A stretch of DNA of 64,000 nt from NCBI RefSeq assembly GCF_001429285.1, contig NZ_LMJJ01000007.1:84340-148339 (forward strand), read 5' to 3'. The position numbers and the translations under genes are program-made. Source of the DNA: Ensifer sp. Root278 (GTDB lineage: Bacteria > Pseudomonadota > Alphaproteobacteria > Rhizobiales > Rhizobiaceae). Shown here piece by piece: positions 9,106 through 17,207 of this stretch. Positions within the stretch are counted from its first letter, which is position 1. Each line of letters begins with the position of its first letter. The notes under the pieces are model-generated. The model was not told the origin of the DNA and did not search any database. It worked only from the letters and a program-made list of their open reading frames with translations.

Positions 9106-10107
9106 TTACTGGATCTGCCCCACCCGGTACTCTTCCCGTTTGGTCGTGCTCCAGACGCCGACCGTCGCCCACTTCGGTTCTGCCGGCAAGACCGGCTCGA
9201 CATTTCGCTCGACAATTTGCACCTGTTTTTCGCGCACCGGAGCCTTTATGCGACTTTCGACGGAATTGATCCGGCCTCCGAGGTCCTCGCCGACCTTGCG
9301 AACCATACGTTCGATCAGATCGAATCGGCCATCGTCAGAATTTTGCGCGAGTTCGGCGGCGACAGGGCCCCCGCCCAGGTCCGCCACGGTGACTGGCCGG
9401 GTCTGCTCGACGGAGGCCGAGGCGATATTGCGAAGCGCGAGCGAAAGCGTGCCGATATTGGCACCAAGCGTCAGGCGCTGCGCCTCGTCGGTCGTCACCT
9501 CGAAAGTAACGGTCTTTACCACGGAGGGCTCATCCTTGCGCTCATCGGCAGTCTGGTCGACCGCCAACACCTTTACCCCTTGCAGTAGAACATCCACCGA
9601 AGTCTGTTCGTTGCCGCTCCTCGGATTACGGATCACTCGAGTCAGGAGCACATCAACCCGGTCCGAGGGACGTACGAAACCGGCCACACCCAGCACGTCG
9701 TTGACGCGGATGGAAACGGCCTTCATTCCTTGATCAAGGGCCGCCGAGAGGGTGGCGCGCTCGCCGGCGCCTGTAATCTTCGACGACAGCACCGGCTCAC
9801 CGGGATCGATCGCCTCCATCGCATAACGCGGCTCTTCCTTGTCGCCAAGAACCGCTTCGATCGCCTGGAAGGAGCCTTCGGGCCGCTCCTCCGAGGGCCA
9901 GGGAATGGTTTTCAGATTTTCCGGGCGCACCCTGTCGCCGAAGCGCATCGACTTCGAGGCAACGACTAGCGTCTTTTCCGATTGTTTGACGCCTCCGTTC
10001 GCTGCAAGGCGAGCCCGCTCATCAGCGAGATAAGTCCGCGTGGCGAAGACTGCAGCGACAGCAAGCACAAGCGCAATAACCAGACTGATGATCGTGGAGG
10101 AACGCAT
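9106..10107 (-). CDS. cpaB: CpaB/RcpC pilus assembly protein
   Basis: From the ATG at 10107 this is a 333-residue protein with an N-terminal membrane anchor (STIISLVIALVLAVAAVFA) and an SAF domain (TLVVASKSMRFGDRVRPENLKTIPWP, about 45-110), the RcpC/CpaB fold. A longer frame upstream begins with TTG and adds only 12 residues, so I prefer the ATG. CpaB is periplasmic, thought to contact peptidoglycan and assist the secretin. It is separated from pilA by a strong hairpin (10162-10189), so its transcription is probably partly attenuated. Confidence 0.93.
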   Translation of the reverse strand: MRSSTIISLVIALVLAVAAVFATRTYLADERARLAANGGVKQSEKTLVVASKSMRFGDRVRPENLKTIPWPSEERPEGSFQAIEAVLGDKEEPRYAMEAIDPGEPVLSSKITGAGERATLSAALDQGMKAVSIRVNDVLGVAGFVRPSDRVDVLLTRVIRNPRSGNEQTSVDVLLQGVKVLAVDQTADERKDEPSVVKTVTFEVTTDEAQRLTLGANIGTLSLALRNIASASVEQTRPVTVADLGGGPVAAELAQNSDDGRFDLIERMVRKVGEDLGGRINSVESRIKAPVREKQVQIVERNVEPVLPAEPKWATVGVWSTTKREEYRVGQIQ

Positions 10108-10161
10108 CGCCGCTACTCGTAAATTGGAGGAAATTACTTCCAATACAATTTTCTAAAATAG

Positions 10162-10189
10162 AGGAGAGGAGTTAACAAACTCCTCTCCT
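10162..10189 (-). terminator. Hairpin between pilA and cpaB (partial terminator or mRNA stabiliser)
   Basis: A 12-bp perfect stem (10162-10173 with 10178-10189, sequence around GGAGAGGAGTT/AACTCCTCTCC) with a 4-nt loop. On the minus strand it is followed by TATTTTAG, a weak U-tract. It lies 21 nt after the pilA stop and 55 nt before the cpaB start. This suits a leaky terminator that keeps pilin mRNA more abundant than assembly-gene mRNA. Confidence 0.7.
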
Positions 10190-10209
10190 TTGTCGTCCTC
10201 TATTTGCCT

Positions 10210-10410
10210 TTAAACAGCAGGAGGAGGATCGAGGGTGTCCGTGAACCACGTGGCCCACTGGTCCCAAGCGGCATCAAGATTAGTTCCTGCGACAGATACC
10301 GCCGTAACGACTCCGCCAACCAGAAGCCCAAGCAGGATCAGGTATTCAGTCAACGCTACGCCGTCTTCTTCCCGCGAGAAAGCGCGGACTTTTGTCAAAA
10401 ATGCTTTCAT
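10210..10410 (-). CDS. pilA: Flp-family type IVb pilin
   Basis: A 66-residue prepilin. A basic leader (MKAFLTKVRAFSREEDG) precedes VALTEYLILLGLLVGGVVTAV, the Flp hydrophobic core with the E-Y pair needed for processing; cleavage is expected after Gly17. The mature part is only about 50 residues, normal for Flp pilins. A GGAGGT ribosome site lies 6-7 nt upstream of the ATG. It is the first gene of the minus-strand tad operon; the peptidase gene cpaA diverges on the other side of the promoter region. Confidence 0.95.
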   Translation of the reverse strand: MKAFLTKVRAFSREEDGVALTEYLILLGLLVGGVVTAVSVAGTNLDAAWDQWATWFTDTLDPPPAV

Positions 10411-10740
10411 CGAGAATTACCTCCAACACAGTATACTTATTGCGTGACCGCTTATTTTCCCGGCCCCCGCCCGTCATCGAGACCGCCTCTCCGACTGACA
10501 TTATTAATAATCCCTTAATTATTATATCGTCAACTTCTAATACGAAGTGGTATGAGCCATCTTTGGGTTATGGTTAAAATCAGAACCCCTACTATTTAAG
10601 GGTCAATAGAGAGATCGCCTGCGGAAACATGACATCCGTTAATATTTCTTGAACTTTTCTGATCCGCGGTTTCTTGCGAAGCCTTTGGAAGAGCAACACA
10701 ATTGCATCTGAGATCACCTATCGCGCAGAACTGGTGAAAC
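10411..10740. promoter_or_regulatory. Divergent pilA/cpaA control region
   Basis: A 330-bp region without a credible gene, distinctly AT-rich at 10500-10640 against the GC-rich background. It must hold the promoters for the minus-strand pilus operon and plus-strand cpaA. I could not assign -35/-10 boxes with confidence. The low GC would suit nucleoid-protein or MucR-type control, which is inference. Confidence 0.6.
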
Positions 10741-11253
10741 ATGACAGAACTTATCAATATAATCCCTTTGGTAGCGGCGGCGCTCTTCCTCTACTCCGCC
10801 TGGAGCGACTTCCAGCGCTGGCGCATTCCGAATGGCGTCGTGCTCGCGCTCATCTCCGTCTACGCACTGGGCGCCATGATCCGGCTCACGACAACACAGG
10901 ACATTGGCGCCGCGCTCTTCTCACTCGACGGCGTCGGAGGCGATATCGGAGCTGGCTTATTGCTCTTCACGCTCGGGGTAGCGCTCTGGGCCTTTCGGTT
11001 GTTCGGAGCCGGCGACGCCAAGCTATTCCTGCCGATCGGCCTCTTCATCGGCTGGCACGGCATGCTCCCCTTCGCCGTTTTCCTGCTGCTTGGCGGCGTC
11101 CTGACCATGCTGGCACTGAGGCTGCCGATGCCGTTGGCGTTCGCGCACTACGCTGTGGTCATGCGGATCGAAGAGATCCGCGTCAGCCGCAAGATCCCCT
11201 ATGGCGTCATCATGGTCTTCGCCACGCTTGTCACGATGGCCCTCAGCTTCTAA
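10741..11253 (+). CDS. cpaA: CpaA/TadV prepilin peptidase
   Basis: A 170-residue multi-pass membrane protein of the A24 aspartyl peptidase family in its short form without an N-methylase domain. The two catalytic aspartates are visible: SDFQRWRIPN (Asp23) and GAGDAK (Asp92, the GxGD motif). It cleaves prepilin leaders of PilA and the TadE/G pseudopilins at the inner membrane. It is transcribed divergently from pilA. Length matches the family. Confidence 0.95.
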   Translation: MTELINIIPLVAAALFLYSAWSDFQRWRIPNGVVLALISVYALGAMIRLTTTQDIGAALFSLDGVGGDIGAGLLLFTLGVALWAFRLFGAGDAKLFLPIGLFIGWHGMLPFAVFLLLGGVLTMLALRLPMPLAFAHYAVVMRIEEIRVSRKIPYGVIMVFATLVTMALSF

Positions 11254-11387
11254 AGGGCTTGGATTGCCCATGGCGCTTTGGCTACGAACGACCGGCCGCT
11301 TGAACGCCCGGTCAGCGATCTGCTGCCAAAGGGCTCTCCTCCTCCGTTTCTTGCCATTCATCGTTCAGACATGCCATTTTGGCTTGA

Positions 11388-11417
11388 TGCAAATCGGCGG
11401 GGAAGGACCGATTTGCA
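11388..11417. other. 10-bp inverted repeat upstream of the VOC gene
   Basis: Arms TGCAAATCGG (11388-11397) and CCGATTTGCA (11408-11417) are perfect complements with a 10-nt spacer. It lies 58 nt before the ATG of the VOC gene and 135 nt after cpaA. There is no U-tract, so an operator is more likely than a terminator, but neither is shown. Confidence 0.4.
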
Positions 11418-11474
11418 GCACAAGCAGCACTGAGGGCCCACCGCCAGACAGGCTCGCACACGTCAGGAGAACCC

Positions 11475-11849
11475 ATGTTTGACCACGTCAAATTCGGCGT
11501 CAGGGACTTTGCTGCGAGCAAAGCCTTCTACCTTAGGGCACTCGAACCGCTCGGTGTAGCTATCATAGCCGAGGGCGAACCTTCCTACGGTGTCGAACTT
11601 AGTTCGAAGGGCAAGGCTTCATTGTGCCTGCACCAGACCGAGGAGAACCCTGCGCATCTACACCTCGCCTTCGCGGCCGAGAGCCGCGAGCAAGTCGATG
11701 CTTTCTACCGCGCGGCTCTGGAAGCGGGTGGTAAAGACAATGGTGCGCCAGGTCTGCGCCCACGCTACCACGCGAACTACTATGCAGCTTTCGTGCTTTG
11801 CCCGGATGGACACAACATCGAAGCGGTTTGCCACGAAGCTGAGGCCTGA
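11475..11849 (+). CDS. VOC-family protein (glyoxalase/dioxygenase fold)
   Basis: A 124-residue single-domain protein beginning MFDHVKFGVRDFAASKAFYLRAL, typical of the vicinal-oxygen-chelate superfamily, and ending in YAAFVLCPDGHNIEAVCHE. The metal-ligand pattern (His4 near the N-terminus, HLHLAF mid-protein, Glu in NIEAV) is consistent with a metal enzyme, but the substrate cannot be read from sequence. A good ribosome site (AGGAG) precedes the ATG. It is a single gene, convergent with the TRAP operon. Confidence 0.85.
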   Translation: MFDHVKFGVRDFAASKAFYLRALEPLGVAIIAEGEPSYGVELSSKGKASLCLHQTEENPAHLHLAFAAESREQVDAFYRAALEAGGKDNGAPGLRPRYHANYYAAFVLCPDGHNIEAVCHEAEA

Positions 11850-11880
11850 CCGAGCGGGTTGAACGTCTCTGGAGGCGCCA

Positions 11881-11904
11881 GGCCCTCCGCCAAAGCGGAG
11901 GGCC
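11881..11904. terminator. Bidirectional hairpin between the VOC gene and the TRAP operon
   Basis: A perfect 10-bp GC-rich stem, GGCCCTCCGC (11881-11890) with GCGGAGGGCC (11895-11904), loop CAAA. It lies between two convergent genes, 32 nt after one stop and 12 nt after the other. U-tracts are weak on both strands. Confidence 0.7.
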
Positions 11905-11915
11905 GTCTCATTGCG

Positions 11916-13229
11916 CTATTGAACTGCGGCGGTTCCATAGACGAGGTTGGGAAGCCACAGCGAGAGCTGCGGAAACATGCTGAGCATGACCAGAAGGACC
12001 ATCATCATCGCGAGATAGGGCAGCACCTCGCGCGCATAGGCCATCATCGGTACCTTCAGCACCATGGACGAGATGTACATCAGGCCACCGACCGGGGGCG
12101 TGATGCCGGCGATCGTCAGGTTGGTAATGAAGACGACGCCGAAATGCACGCGGTCGATGCCGACGCCGTCGATGATCGGGATCAGCATCGGTGTCAGGAT
12201 GATGAGCGCCGCCGAACCCTCGATCGCCGTGCCGATGACGATGAGGAGAACGTTGATGAGGAGCAGCATGAGCAGCGGATTGTCGGTGGCGCCGCCGAGC
12301 CAGCCGGACATGGCCTGCGGCACCTGCTCCCAGGCGAGATAGAAACCGAAGGCGGCTGCCGCACAGATCATGATCATGACCACCGAGGAATCTCGCACCG
12401 CCTCGGCCAGCACCTCCGGGATCTGGCGGAGCGTGAATTCGCGGTAGCCGAACACGGCGACGAAAAGCACATAGACCACGACAACCGCGCCGGCCTCGGT
12501 GGTGGTGAAGATGCCGTAGCGCGTGCCGGCGAAAATCACGACCGGGATCGACAGCGCCCAAAGCCCGTCGATCAGCGCCCGGCTCGCCTCCGCCCGGCTG
12601 GCGCGCTCCTTGCGAAGCGGTTTGTAGCCGCGCTTGCGCGCGATGAAGTAGGTGGTGACCATAAGCCCGGCCGCGAGCACGAGGCCGGGCACCACGCCGG
12701 CGGCAAACAGCCGGCCGATCGAGGTCTCCGCCAGGAATCCGTAGACGATAAGACCGATCGAGGGTGGGATGAGGCTGGTGATGATGGAGGCGGACGAGGT
12801 GATGACTGCGGCAAAGGCGCGGCTGTAGCCTCTCTCGGCCATTTCGACGCCAAGGGTCTTGGCGAGCATCGCGGCATCTGCGTTGGCCGATGCGGTAAGG
12901 CCGCCGAGCAAGGTGCCGAGCACGGTGCACATCTGCGCCAGCGCGCCGGTCATATGGCCGACCATCACGTCGGCGAGCGCCAGCAGGCGCCGGGTGATGC
13001 CCGACGCATTCATGATGCAGCCGGCAAGCACGAAGAGCGGCAACGCCAGCAAAGACACGGACTGGCTGCCCTCCGCCATTTCCTGGGCGAAATTGGCGAG
13101 CGGGATCATGTCCATGTTGATGACGAAGAAGGCGAGTGCGCCGATCGCCATGGCCCAGGTGATGGGCGTCGACAACAGGAAGAGGATGACGACCAGCAGC
13201 GAAGGGCCGGCCAGATGGAAGAAGGTCAT
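11916..13229 (-). CDS. TRAP transporter large permease (DctM family)
   Basis: A 437-residue, twelve-helix-type membrane protein starting MTFFHLAGPSLLVVILFLL. The ATG at 13229 overlaps the small-permease stop (ATGA, 13226-13229); the longer open frame upstream is out-of-frame dctQ sequence. The DctM hallmark ALPLFVLAGCIMNASG is visible near 75-90. With DctQ and DctP it imports an organic or sugar acid using the sodium gradient. Its place beside a sugar-acid pathway suggests an aldonate-type substrate, which is inference. Confidence 0.93.
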   Translation of the reverse strand: MTFFHLAGPSLLVVILFLLSTPITWAMAIGALAFFVINMDMIPLANFAQEMAEGSQSVSLLALPLFVLAGCIMNASGITRRLLALADVMVGHMTGALAQMCTVLGTLLGGLTASANADAAMLAKTLGVEMAERGYSRAFAAVITSSASIITSLIPPSIGLIVYGFLAETSIGRLFAAGVVPGLVLAAGLMVTTYFIARKRGYKPLRKERASRAEASRALIDGLWALSIPVVIFAGTRYGIFTTTEAGAVVVVYVLFVAVFGYREFTLRQIPEVLAEAVRDSSVVMIMICAAAAFGFYLAWEQVPQAMSGWLGGATDNPLLMLLLINVLLIVIGTAIEGSAALIILTPMLIPIIDGVGIDRVHFGVVFITNLTIAGITPPVGGLMYISSMVLKVPMMAYAREVLPYLAMMMVLLVMLSMFPQLSLWLPNLVYGTAAVQ

Positions 13230-13738
13230 ATCAGCGATTCCACATTGCGATGCAGACGGACAGTCCACGGCCTTTCGACGATGAGCTGCTGGAACAACAT
13301 GCCGGCCGAAGCGAGCGCGAGCGGTCCGTACGAAAGACCCCGCGACAGATCGAGAGCGATCGTGTGCACATGCCGCGACGTCCAGGCCTGCCAGCCGAAG
13401 AGAACCGTCATGGCGATGAAGAACAGGGCCAGCAGAAAGTAATTGAACCAGGCGACCGCCTTCTGCCACCCCTCTGGGAACGCTGCAACGAGAACGTCGA
13501 TCGCCGCATGGGTGCCGAGACGGACACCGGCAACTGCGCCGAAGAAAACGAGATAGGCAAAGGCCATGATCGCCAGTTCGTAGGTCCAGGCCGCCGGTTG
13601 CGGGAAGACGTAGCGGCTGATCACTCCCCAAAGGATCGAAATGACGATGACGAGCAGCGCCGCAACGCCAATCGCTTCATCGGCGCGACGCAGGCTGAGC
13701 AGAGGAATTGCTTCCTCGGGTGGTCGTGAGGTTTCCAT
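13226..13738 (-). CDS. TRAP transporter small permease (DctQ family)
   Basis: A 170-residue protein with four hydrophobic segments, including WGVISRYVFPQPAAWTYELAIMAFAYLVFFGAVAGVRLGTHAAIDV compressed into the DctQ signature (R-Y-x-F, W-x-E-E/L, and GxxxHxxID-like GTHAAIDV). It couples to DctM (4-nt overlap). It follows dctP after a 126-nt gap that contains a stable hairpin (13826-13858). Confidence 0.92.
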   Translation of the reverse strand: METSRPPEEAIPLLSLRRADEAIGVAALLVIVISILWGVISRYVFPQPAAWTYELAIMAFAYLVFFGAVAGVRLGTHAAIDVLVAAFPEGWQKAVAWFNYFLLALFFIAMTVLFGWQAWTSRHVHTIALDLSRGLSYGPLALASAGMLFQQLIVERPWTVRLHRNVESLI

Positions 13739-13825
13739 GGTTGTCTCGATATCCTAAAGGGCGGAACGGGAACGGCGGTATGGCCACGCGGCCTCAGGTC
13801 ATCGCACCGAGATGCGCGACGGCAT

Positions 13826-13858
13826 GAATGGGCGCGGCCGCGCGAGCCACGCCCATTC
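13826..13858 (-). terminator. Hairpin between dctP and dctQ
   Basis: Nine-bp perfect stem GAATGGGCG (13826-13834) with CGCCCATTC (13850-13858) around a 15-nt GC-rich loop, starting 7 nt after the dctP stop. No U-tract, so it is more likely a 3'-end stabiliser or attenuator that raises binding-protein expression over the permeases. Confidence 0.55.
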
Positions 13859-13864
13859 GAGCGC

Positions 13865-14842
13865 TTACTCGGCCATTGCCTTCTGCACCTGATCGTACAT
13901 CCCGGGCGAGATGTTCGGCACCTTCTCGTAGGCCGCACGCGAGGCTTCGATGAAGGCTGGCACGTCGATGTCGGTGACGATCTCGACGCCGGAGGCCGCG
14001 AGCTGCTTGGCGTAGGCGTCGTCCGTTTCGAGCGTCATCGCCGTCAGCTCCTTGGCGATCGTCTGGCCTTCCTCGAGCAGGATCTTCTGCAGATCTTCCG
14101 GCAGGCCGTTGAAGAACTGGCTCGATGCCACCCAAGCCGTGAACATGATCTGGTGGCCGGTCTTGGAGATGACCTTGCGGGTCTCGTTGAGCTTGGCGCC
14201 GGCAATCGAGCCGAAAGGGCCTTCGGCCGCATCGACGACACCGGTCTGAAGTGCGTTATAGACGTCACCCCATGGCAGTTCCGTCGGCCGTGCGCCGTAA
14301 TTGCCGAAGGTCGCCATCATGATCGGCGACGAGGGAACGCGTATAGTGACGCCGGCGAGGTCGGCCGGCGAACGGACCGGCTTGTTGGCGATGATGTGGC
14401 GGTAGCCGAAAAGACCGTTCGGCATGATGATCTTGATGCCCTGCGCCTCGAGCTTGCCTGAAAGTTCCTTGTAGAGATCCGAGGCGAAGAGACGGTCGGT
14501 CGCTGCCAGATCCGGATAGACATAGGGACCCGCCAGAATGGAGAGATCCGGCACGAACTGGCCGAGCTGGCCATAGTCCGTGGCGCTGAGCAGGCTTGCG
14601 CCGCTCATGACCATCTCGTTGACCTTCTTCTGCGCGCCGAGCTGGTCACCGGTCATGACGGTGATCGCGATGCGGCCGCCCGAACGTTCGCCGACACGCT
14701 CGGCATAGGTCCTCATGGCTTTGACGATCGGCTCGTTGGGATTCACCTGCGAGGTCGAGAACCGTAGGCTGTATTCCTGCGCATGGGCGACGCCGCAAAA
14801 GGACAAAGCAGCCATGGCTGCGGCCAGAACAAAGGTCTTCAT
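13865..14842 (-). CDS. TRAP transporter substrate-binding protein (DctP family)
   Basis: A 325-residue periplasmic protein. The start at 14842 is chosen because AGGAGGAACTG sits directly upstream and the product begins with a clean signal peptide (MKTFVLAAAMAALSFCGVAHA). The DctP core is evident: YSLRFSTSQVNPNEPIVKAM, the ligand-contact region GVTIRVPSSPIMMATF (the conserved Arg binds the substrate carboxylate) and LQTGVVDAAEGPFGSI. First gene of the dctPQM operon. Two candidate IclR sites lie upstream (14898-14909 and 15016-15027). Confidence 0.95.
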   Translation of the reverse strand: MKTFVLAAAMAALSFCGVAHAQEYSLRFSTSQVNPNEPIVKAMRTYAERVGERSGGRIAITVMTGDQLGAQKKVNEMVMSGASLLSATDYGQLGQFVPDLSILAGPYVYPDLAATDRLFASDLYKELSGKLEAQGIKIIMPNGLFGYRHIIANKPVRSPADLAGVTIRVPSSPIMMATFGNYGARPTELPWGDVYNALQTGVVDAAEGPFGSIAGAKLNETRKVISKTGHQIMFTAWVASSQFFNGLPEDLQKILLEEGQTIAKELTAMTLETDDAYAKQLAASGVEIVTDIDVPAFIEASRAAYEKVPNISPGMYDQVQKAMAE

Positions 14843-14897
14843 CAGTTCCTCCTCTTTCCGGACTCCCCTCCGGAATTCACAATGAATGAATAGATCA

Positions 14898-14909
14898 TTC
14901 ATAAATGAA
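14898..14909. promoter_or_regulatory. Candidate IclR-type operator in the dctP promoter
   Basis: TTCATAAATGAA, a near-perfect palindrome 56-67 nt before the dctP ATG. It matches the TTCNTANNTGAA pattern repeated in front of the other operons of this cluster. Confidence 0.5.
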
Positions 14910-14965
14910 CGCACGCCGTCAAGTGGCAAGATGCCCTTTTACGTCAGCGGTCAGCGGAAAACAAC

Positions 14966-14998
14966 GAAGCCGAAGCGACTTATCGCCGCCCCGGCTTC
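14966..14998 (-). terminator. Terminator of the long sugar-catabolic operon
   Basis: Stem GAAGCCG/CGGCTTC (14966-14972 with 14992-14998), with a GC-rich loop. Read on the minus strand it is followed by TTGTTTTCC. It lies 40 nt after the stop of the L-fuconate dehydratase gene, at the end of the operon. Confidence 0.5.
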
Positions 14999-15015
14999 AA
15001 TTTCTGAAGAACTTA

Positions 15016-15027
15016 TTCTTATATGAA
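15016..15027. promoter_or_regulatory. Candidate IclR-type operator between the L-fuconate dehydratase and dctP genes
   Basis: TTCTTATATGAA, an imperfect palindrome. It is the closest match to the shared motif and is also seen at 26194, 26213 and 31737. It lies 174-185 nt before dctP and 12 nt beyond the dehydratase stop. Confidence 0.5.
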
Positions 15028-15038
15028 AATCTCTTGCG

Positions 15039-16316
15039 CTAGCCGCCGAACGTGTAATCGGCGATCGACTGCGGCTTCATCTCGATCGAGAATCCGGGCC
15101 GCTGCGGCGGCATGTAAGCCGCGTTCTCAATCACGCAAGGGTCGAGGAAGTGCTCATGCAGATGGTCGACATATTCGATCACGCGTCCCTCCTTGGTGCC
15201 GGAAACGGCGACATAGTCGATCATCGACAGGTGCTGCACATATTCGCAGAGGCCGACACCACCGGCGTGAGGCCAGACCGGCAGGCCATACTTGGCTGCG
15301 ACCAGCAGCACCGCCAGCACCTCGTTCAGCCCGCCCATGCGGCACGAGTCGATCTGGACGATGTCGATCGCGCCCTCAGCAATGAACTGCTTGAACATGA
15401 TGCGGTTCTGGCACATCTCGCCGGTCGCGACCTTCACCGGCCCGATCGCCTCGCGGATCTTGCGGTGACCGGCGACGTCGTCGGGGCTCGTCGGCTCCTC
15501 GATGAAGAAGGGCTTGGCGAAGGCAAGCTGCTTCACCCAATCGATCGCCTCGCCGACCTCCCAGACCTGGTTGGCGTCGATCATGAGATAGCGGTCAGGT
15601 CCGATCACCTCGCGTGCGATCGTCAGCCGCCGAATGTCGTCGGCAAGATCGCGCCCGACCTTCATCTTGATGTGGTTGAAGCCTTCGTCGATCGCTTCCT
15701 GGGCAAGGCGCCTGAGCTTGTCATCGTCATAACCGAGCCAGCCGGCCGACGTCGTGTAGCAGGCATAGCCCTCCCTCTCCAGCGTCGCAATGCGCTCAGC
15801 CTTGCCGGGCTCGGCCTTGCTGAGAATTCCGATCGCCTCGTCGCGGGTGAGCACATCCGTCATGTAGCGATAGTCGACGATGTCGGCGATCTGTTCCGGC
15901 GACATGTCGGAAACGAGGCGCCAGACGGGTTTGCCCGCTTCCTTGGCAAGCAGGTCCCAGACGGCGTTGACCACGGCGCCGGTGGCGAGATGGATCGCCC
16001 CCTTTTCGGGGCCGATCCAGCGCAATTGGCTGTCGCTCGTCAGGTGCCGCCAGAAGCGGCCCGGATTGGCGAGGATGTCCGCCGTATCCTGACCGACGAT
16101 CAGGTGCTGCATAGCCTTGATCGCCATGCAGCAGATATCGTTGCCCCGGCCGATGGTGAAGGTGAGACCATGGCCCGCAACACCGGGCCTGTCCGTGTCG
16201 AGGATGACATAGGCCGCGGAATAATCCGGGTCCGGATTCATCGCATCGGAGCCGTCAAGGCTCTGTGAGGTCGGAAAGCGCAAGTCGAAGACGCGCAGAT
16301 TGGTGATGCGGGTCAT
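15039..16316 (-). CDS. L-fuconate dehydratase (enolase superfamily)
   Basis: A 425-residue member of the mandelate racemase subgroup, about the usual length for L-fuconate dehydratases. Active-site elements are visible: FNHIKMKVG (catalytic K-x-K), LMIDANQVW, FIEEPTSPDD and ATGEMCQN (Mg ligands Asp, Glu, Glu), and the His in LPVWPHAGGVGLCEYVQH. The N-terminus RVFDLRFPTSQSLDGSDAMNPDPDYSAAYV strongly resembles this family. It dehydrates L-fuconate to 2-keto-3-deoxy-L-fuconate in the cytoplasm. The ATG at 16316 has GGAG upstream; a GTG two codons earlier is less likely. Last gene of the operon. Confidence 0.9.
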   Translation of the reverse strand: MTRITNLRVFDLRFPTSQSLDGSDAMNPDPDYSAAYVILDTDRPGVAGHGLTFTIGRGNDICCMAIKAMQHLIVGQDTADILANPGRFWRHLTSDSQLRWIGPEKGAIHLATGAVVNAVWDLLAKEAGKPVWRLVSDMSPEQIADIVDYRYMTDVLTRDEAIGILSKAEPGKAERIATLEREGYACYTTSAGWLGYDDDKLRRLAQEAIDEGFNHIKMKVGRDLADDIRRLTIAREVIGPDRYLMIDANQVWEVGEAIDWVKQLAFAKPFFIEEPTSPDDVAGHRKIREAIGPVKVATGEMCQNRIMFKQFIAEGAIDIVQIDSCRMGGLNEVLAVLLVAAKYGLPVWPHAGGVGLCEYVQHLSMIDYVAVSGTKEGRVIEYVDHLHEHFLDPCVIENAAYMPPQRPGFSIEMKPQSIADYTFGG

Positions 16317-16337
16317 GGTCACTCCAGTCGGTAGAAC

Positions 16338-17183
16338 TTAATCGTCCGCGCGTACGGACTGCTTCTGGCTGCCGAGGCCCTCGATGCCGAGTTCGACGAC
16401 ATCGCCCGCCTTGAGATAGCGCGGCGGCTTCATGCCCATGCCGACGCCGGGCGGCGTGCCGGTCGAGATGATGTCGCCCGGTTGCAGAGACATGAACTGC
16501 GAAAGGTAGGACACGAGATGGGCGACGCCGTAAACCATGGTTTTCGACGAGCCTTTCTGCATGGTCTCGCCATTGACCTTCAGCCACATCGGCAGGTTCT
16601 GCGGATCCGGCACTTCGTCCTTGGTTACGAGCCAGGGGCCTGTCGGACCAAAGGTGTCGCATGACTTGCCCTTGGTCCACTGGCCCTGGCGTTCGATCTG
16701 GAAGGCACGCTCGGAGACGTCGTGCACAACGCAGTAGCCTGCGACATAGTCGAGGGCTTCCGCTTCGCTCACGTATTTCGCCTTGCGGCCGATGACGACA
16801 CCGAGCTCCACTTCCCAGTCGGTCTTGGTCGAGCCGCGCGGGATCAGAAGATCGTCATCGGGGCCGACGATGGCCGAAGTCGCCTTCATGAAGATGATCG
16901 GCTCGGATGGGACCTTGGCGCCGGTTTCAGCCGCGTGATCGGAATAGTTGAGGCCGATGCAGATGAACTTGCCGGTTCCGGCAACGCAAGGACCGAGACG
17001 CTGGTTGCCGGCAACAGCAGGCAGACCGGCAAGATCGAGCGACTCCAGTTCCGCCAGCTTGTCGGGATCGAGAGCCGCACCAGAGAGGTCGGCCACATGA
17101 CCGGAAAGGTCGCGCAGCGTGCCGTTGGCATCGAGAATACCCGGTTTTTCGTGACCCGGAACGCCGTAACGCAGAAGCTTCAT
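16338..17183 (-). CDS. Fumarylacetoacetate-hydrolase-family enzyme (probable 2,4-diketo-3-deoxy-L-fuconate hydrolase)
   Basis: A 281-residue FAH-family protein. The core begins at FICIGLNYSDHAAETG (His and Glu of the active site) and contains DWEVELGVVIGRKAKYVSEAEAL (metal-binding E-x-E) and ISTGTPPGVGMGMKPPRYLKAGD near the end. In the non-phosphorylated L-fucose route known from Xanthomonas, such an enzyme cleaves 2,4-diketo-3-deoxy-L-fuconate to pyruvate and L-lactate. Position between the SDR and the dehydratase genes supports that role; substrate assignment remains contextual. Confidence 0.85.
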   Translation of the reverse strand: MKLLRYGVPGHEKPGILDANGTLRDLSGHVADLSGAALDPDKLAELESLDLAGLPAVAGNQRLGPCVAGTGKFICIGLNYSDHAAETGAKVPSEPIIFMKATSAIVGPDDDLLIPRGSTKTDWEVELGVVIGRKAKYVSEAEALDYVAGYCVVHDVSERAFQIERQGQWTKGKSCDTFGPTGPWLVTKDEVPDPQNLPMWLKVNGETMQKGSSKTMVYGVAHLVSYLSQFMSLQPGDIISTGTPPGVGMGMKPPRYLKAGDVVELGIEGLGSQKQSVRADD

Positions 17184-17207
17184 ATCTTAAATCCTTGAAC
17201 TCGGTGG

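Noticed and set aside
11859..13442. 527-codon plus-strand frame opposite the TRAP large permease
   Set aside because: Composition is His/Asp/Arg-biased, typical of a shadow of a membrane-protein gene; the minus strand has a proper DctM protein.
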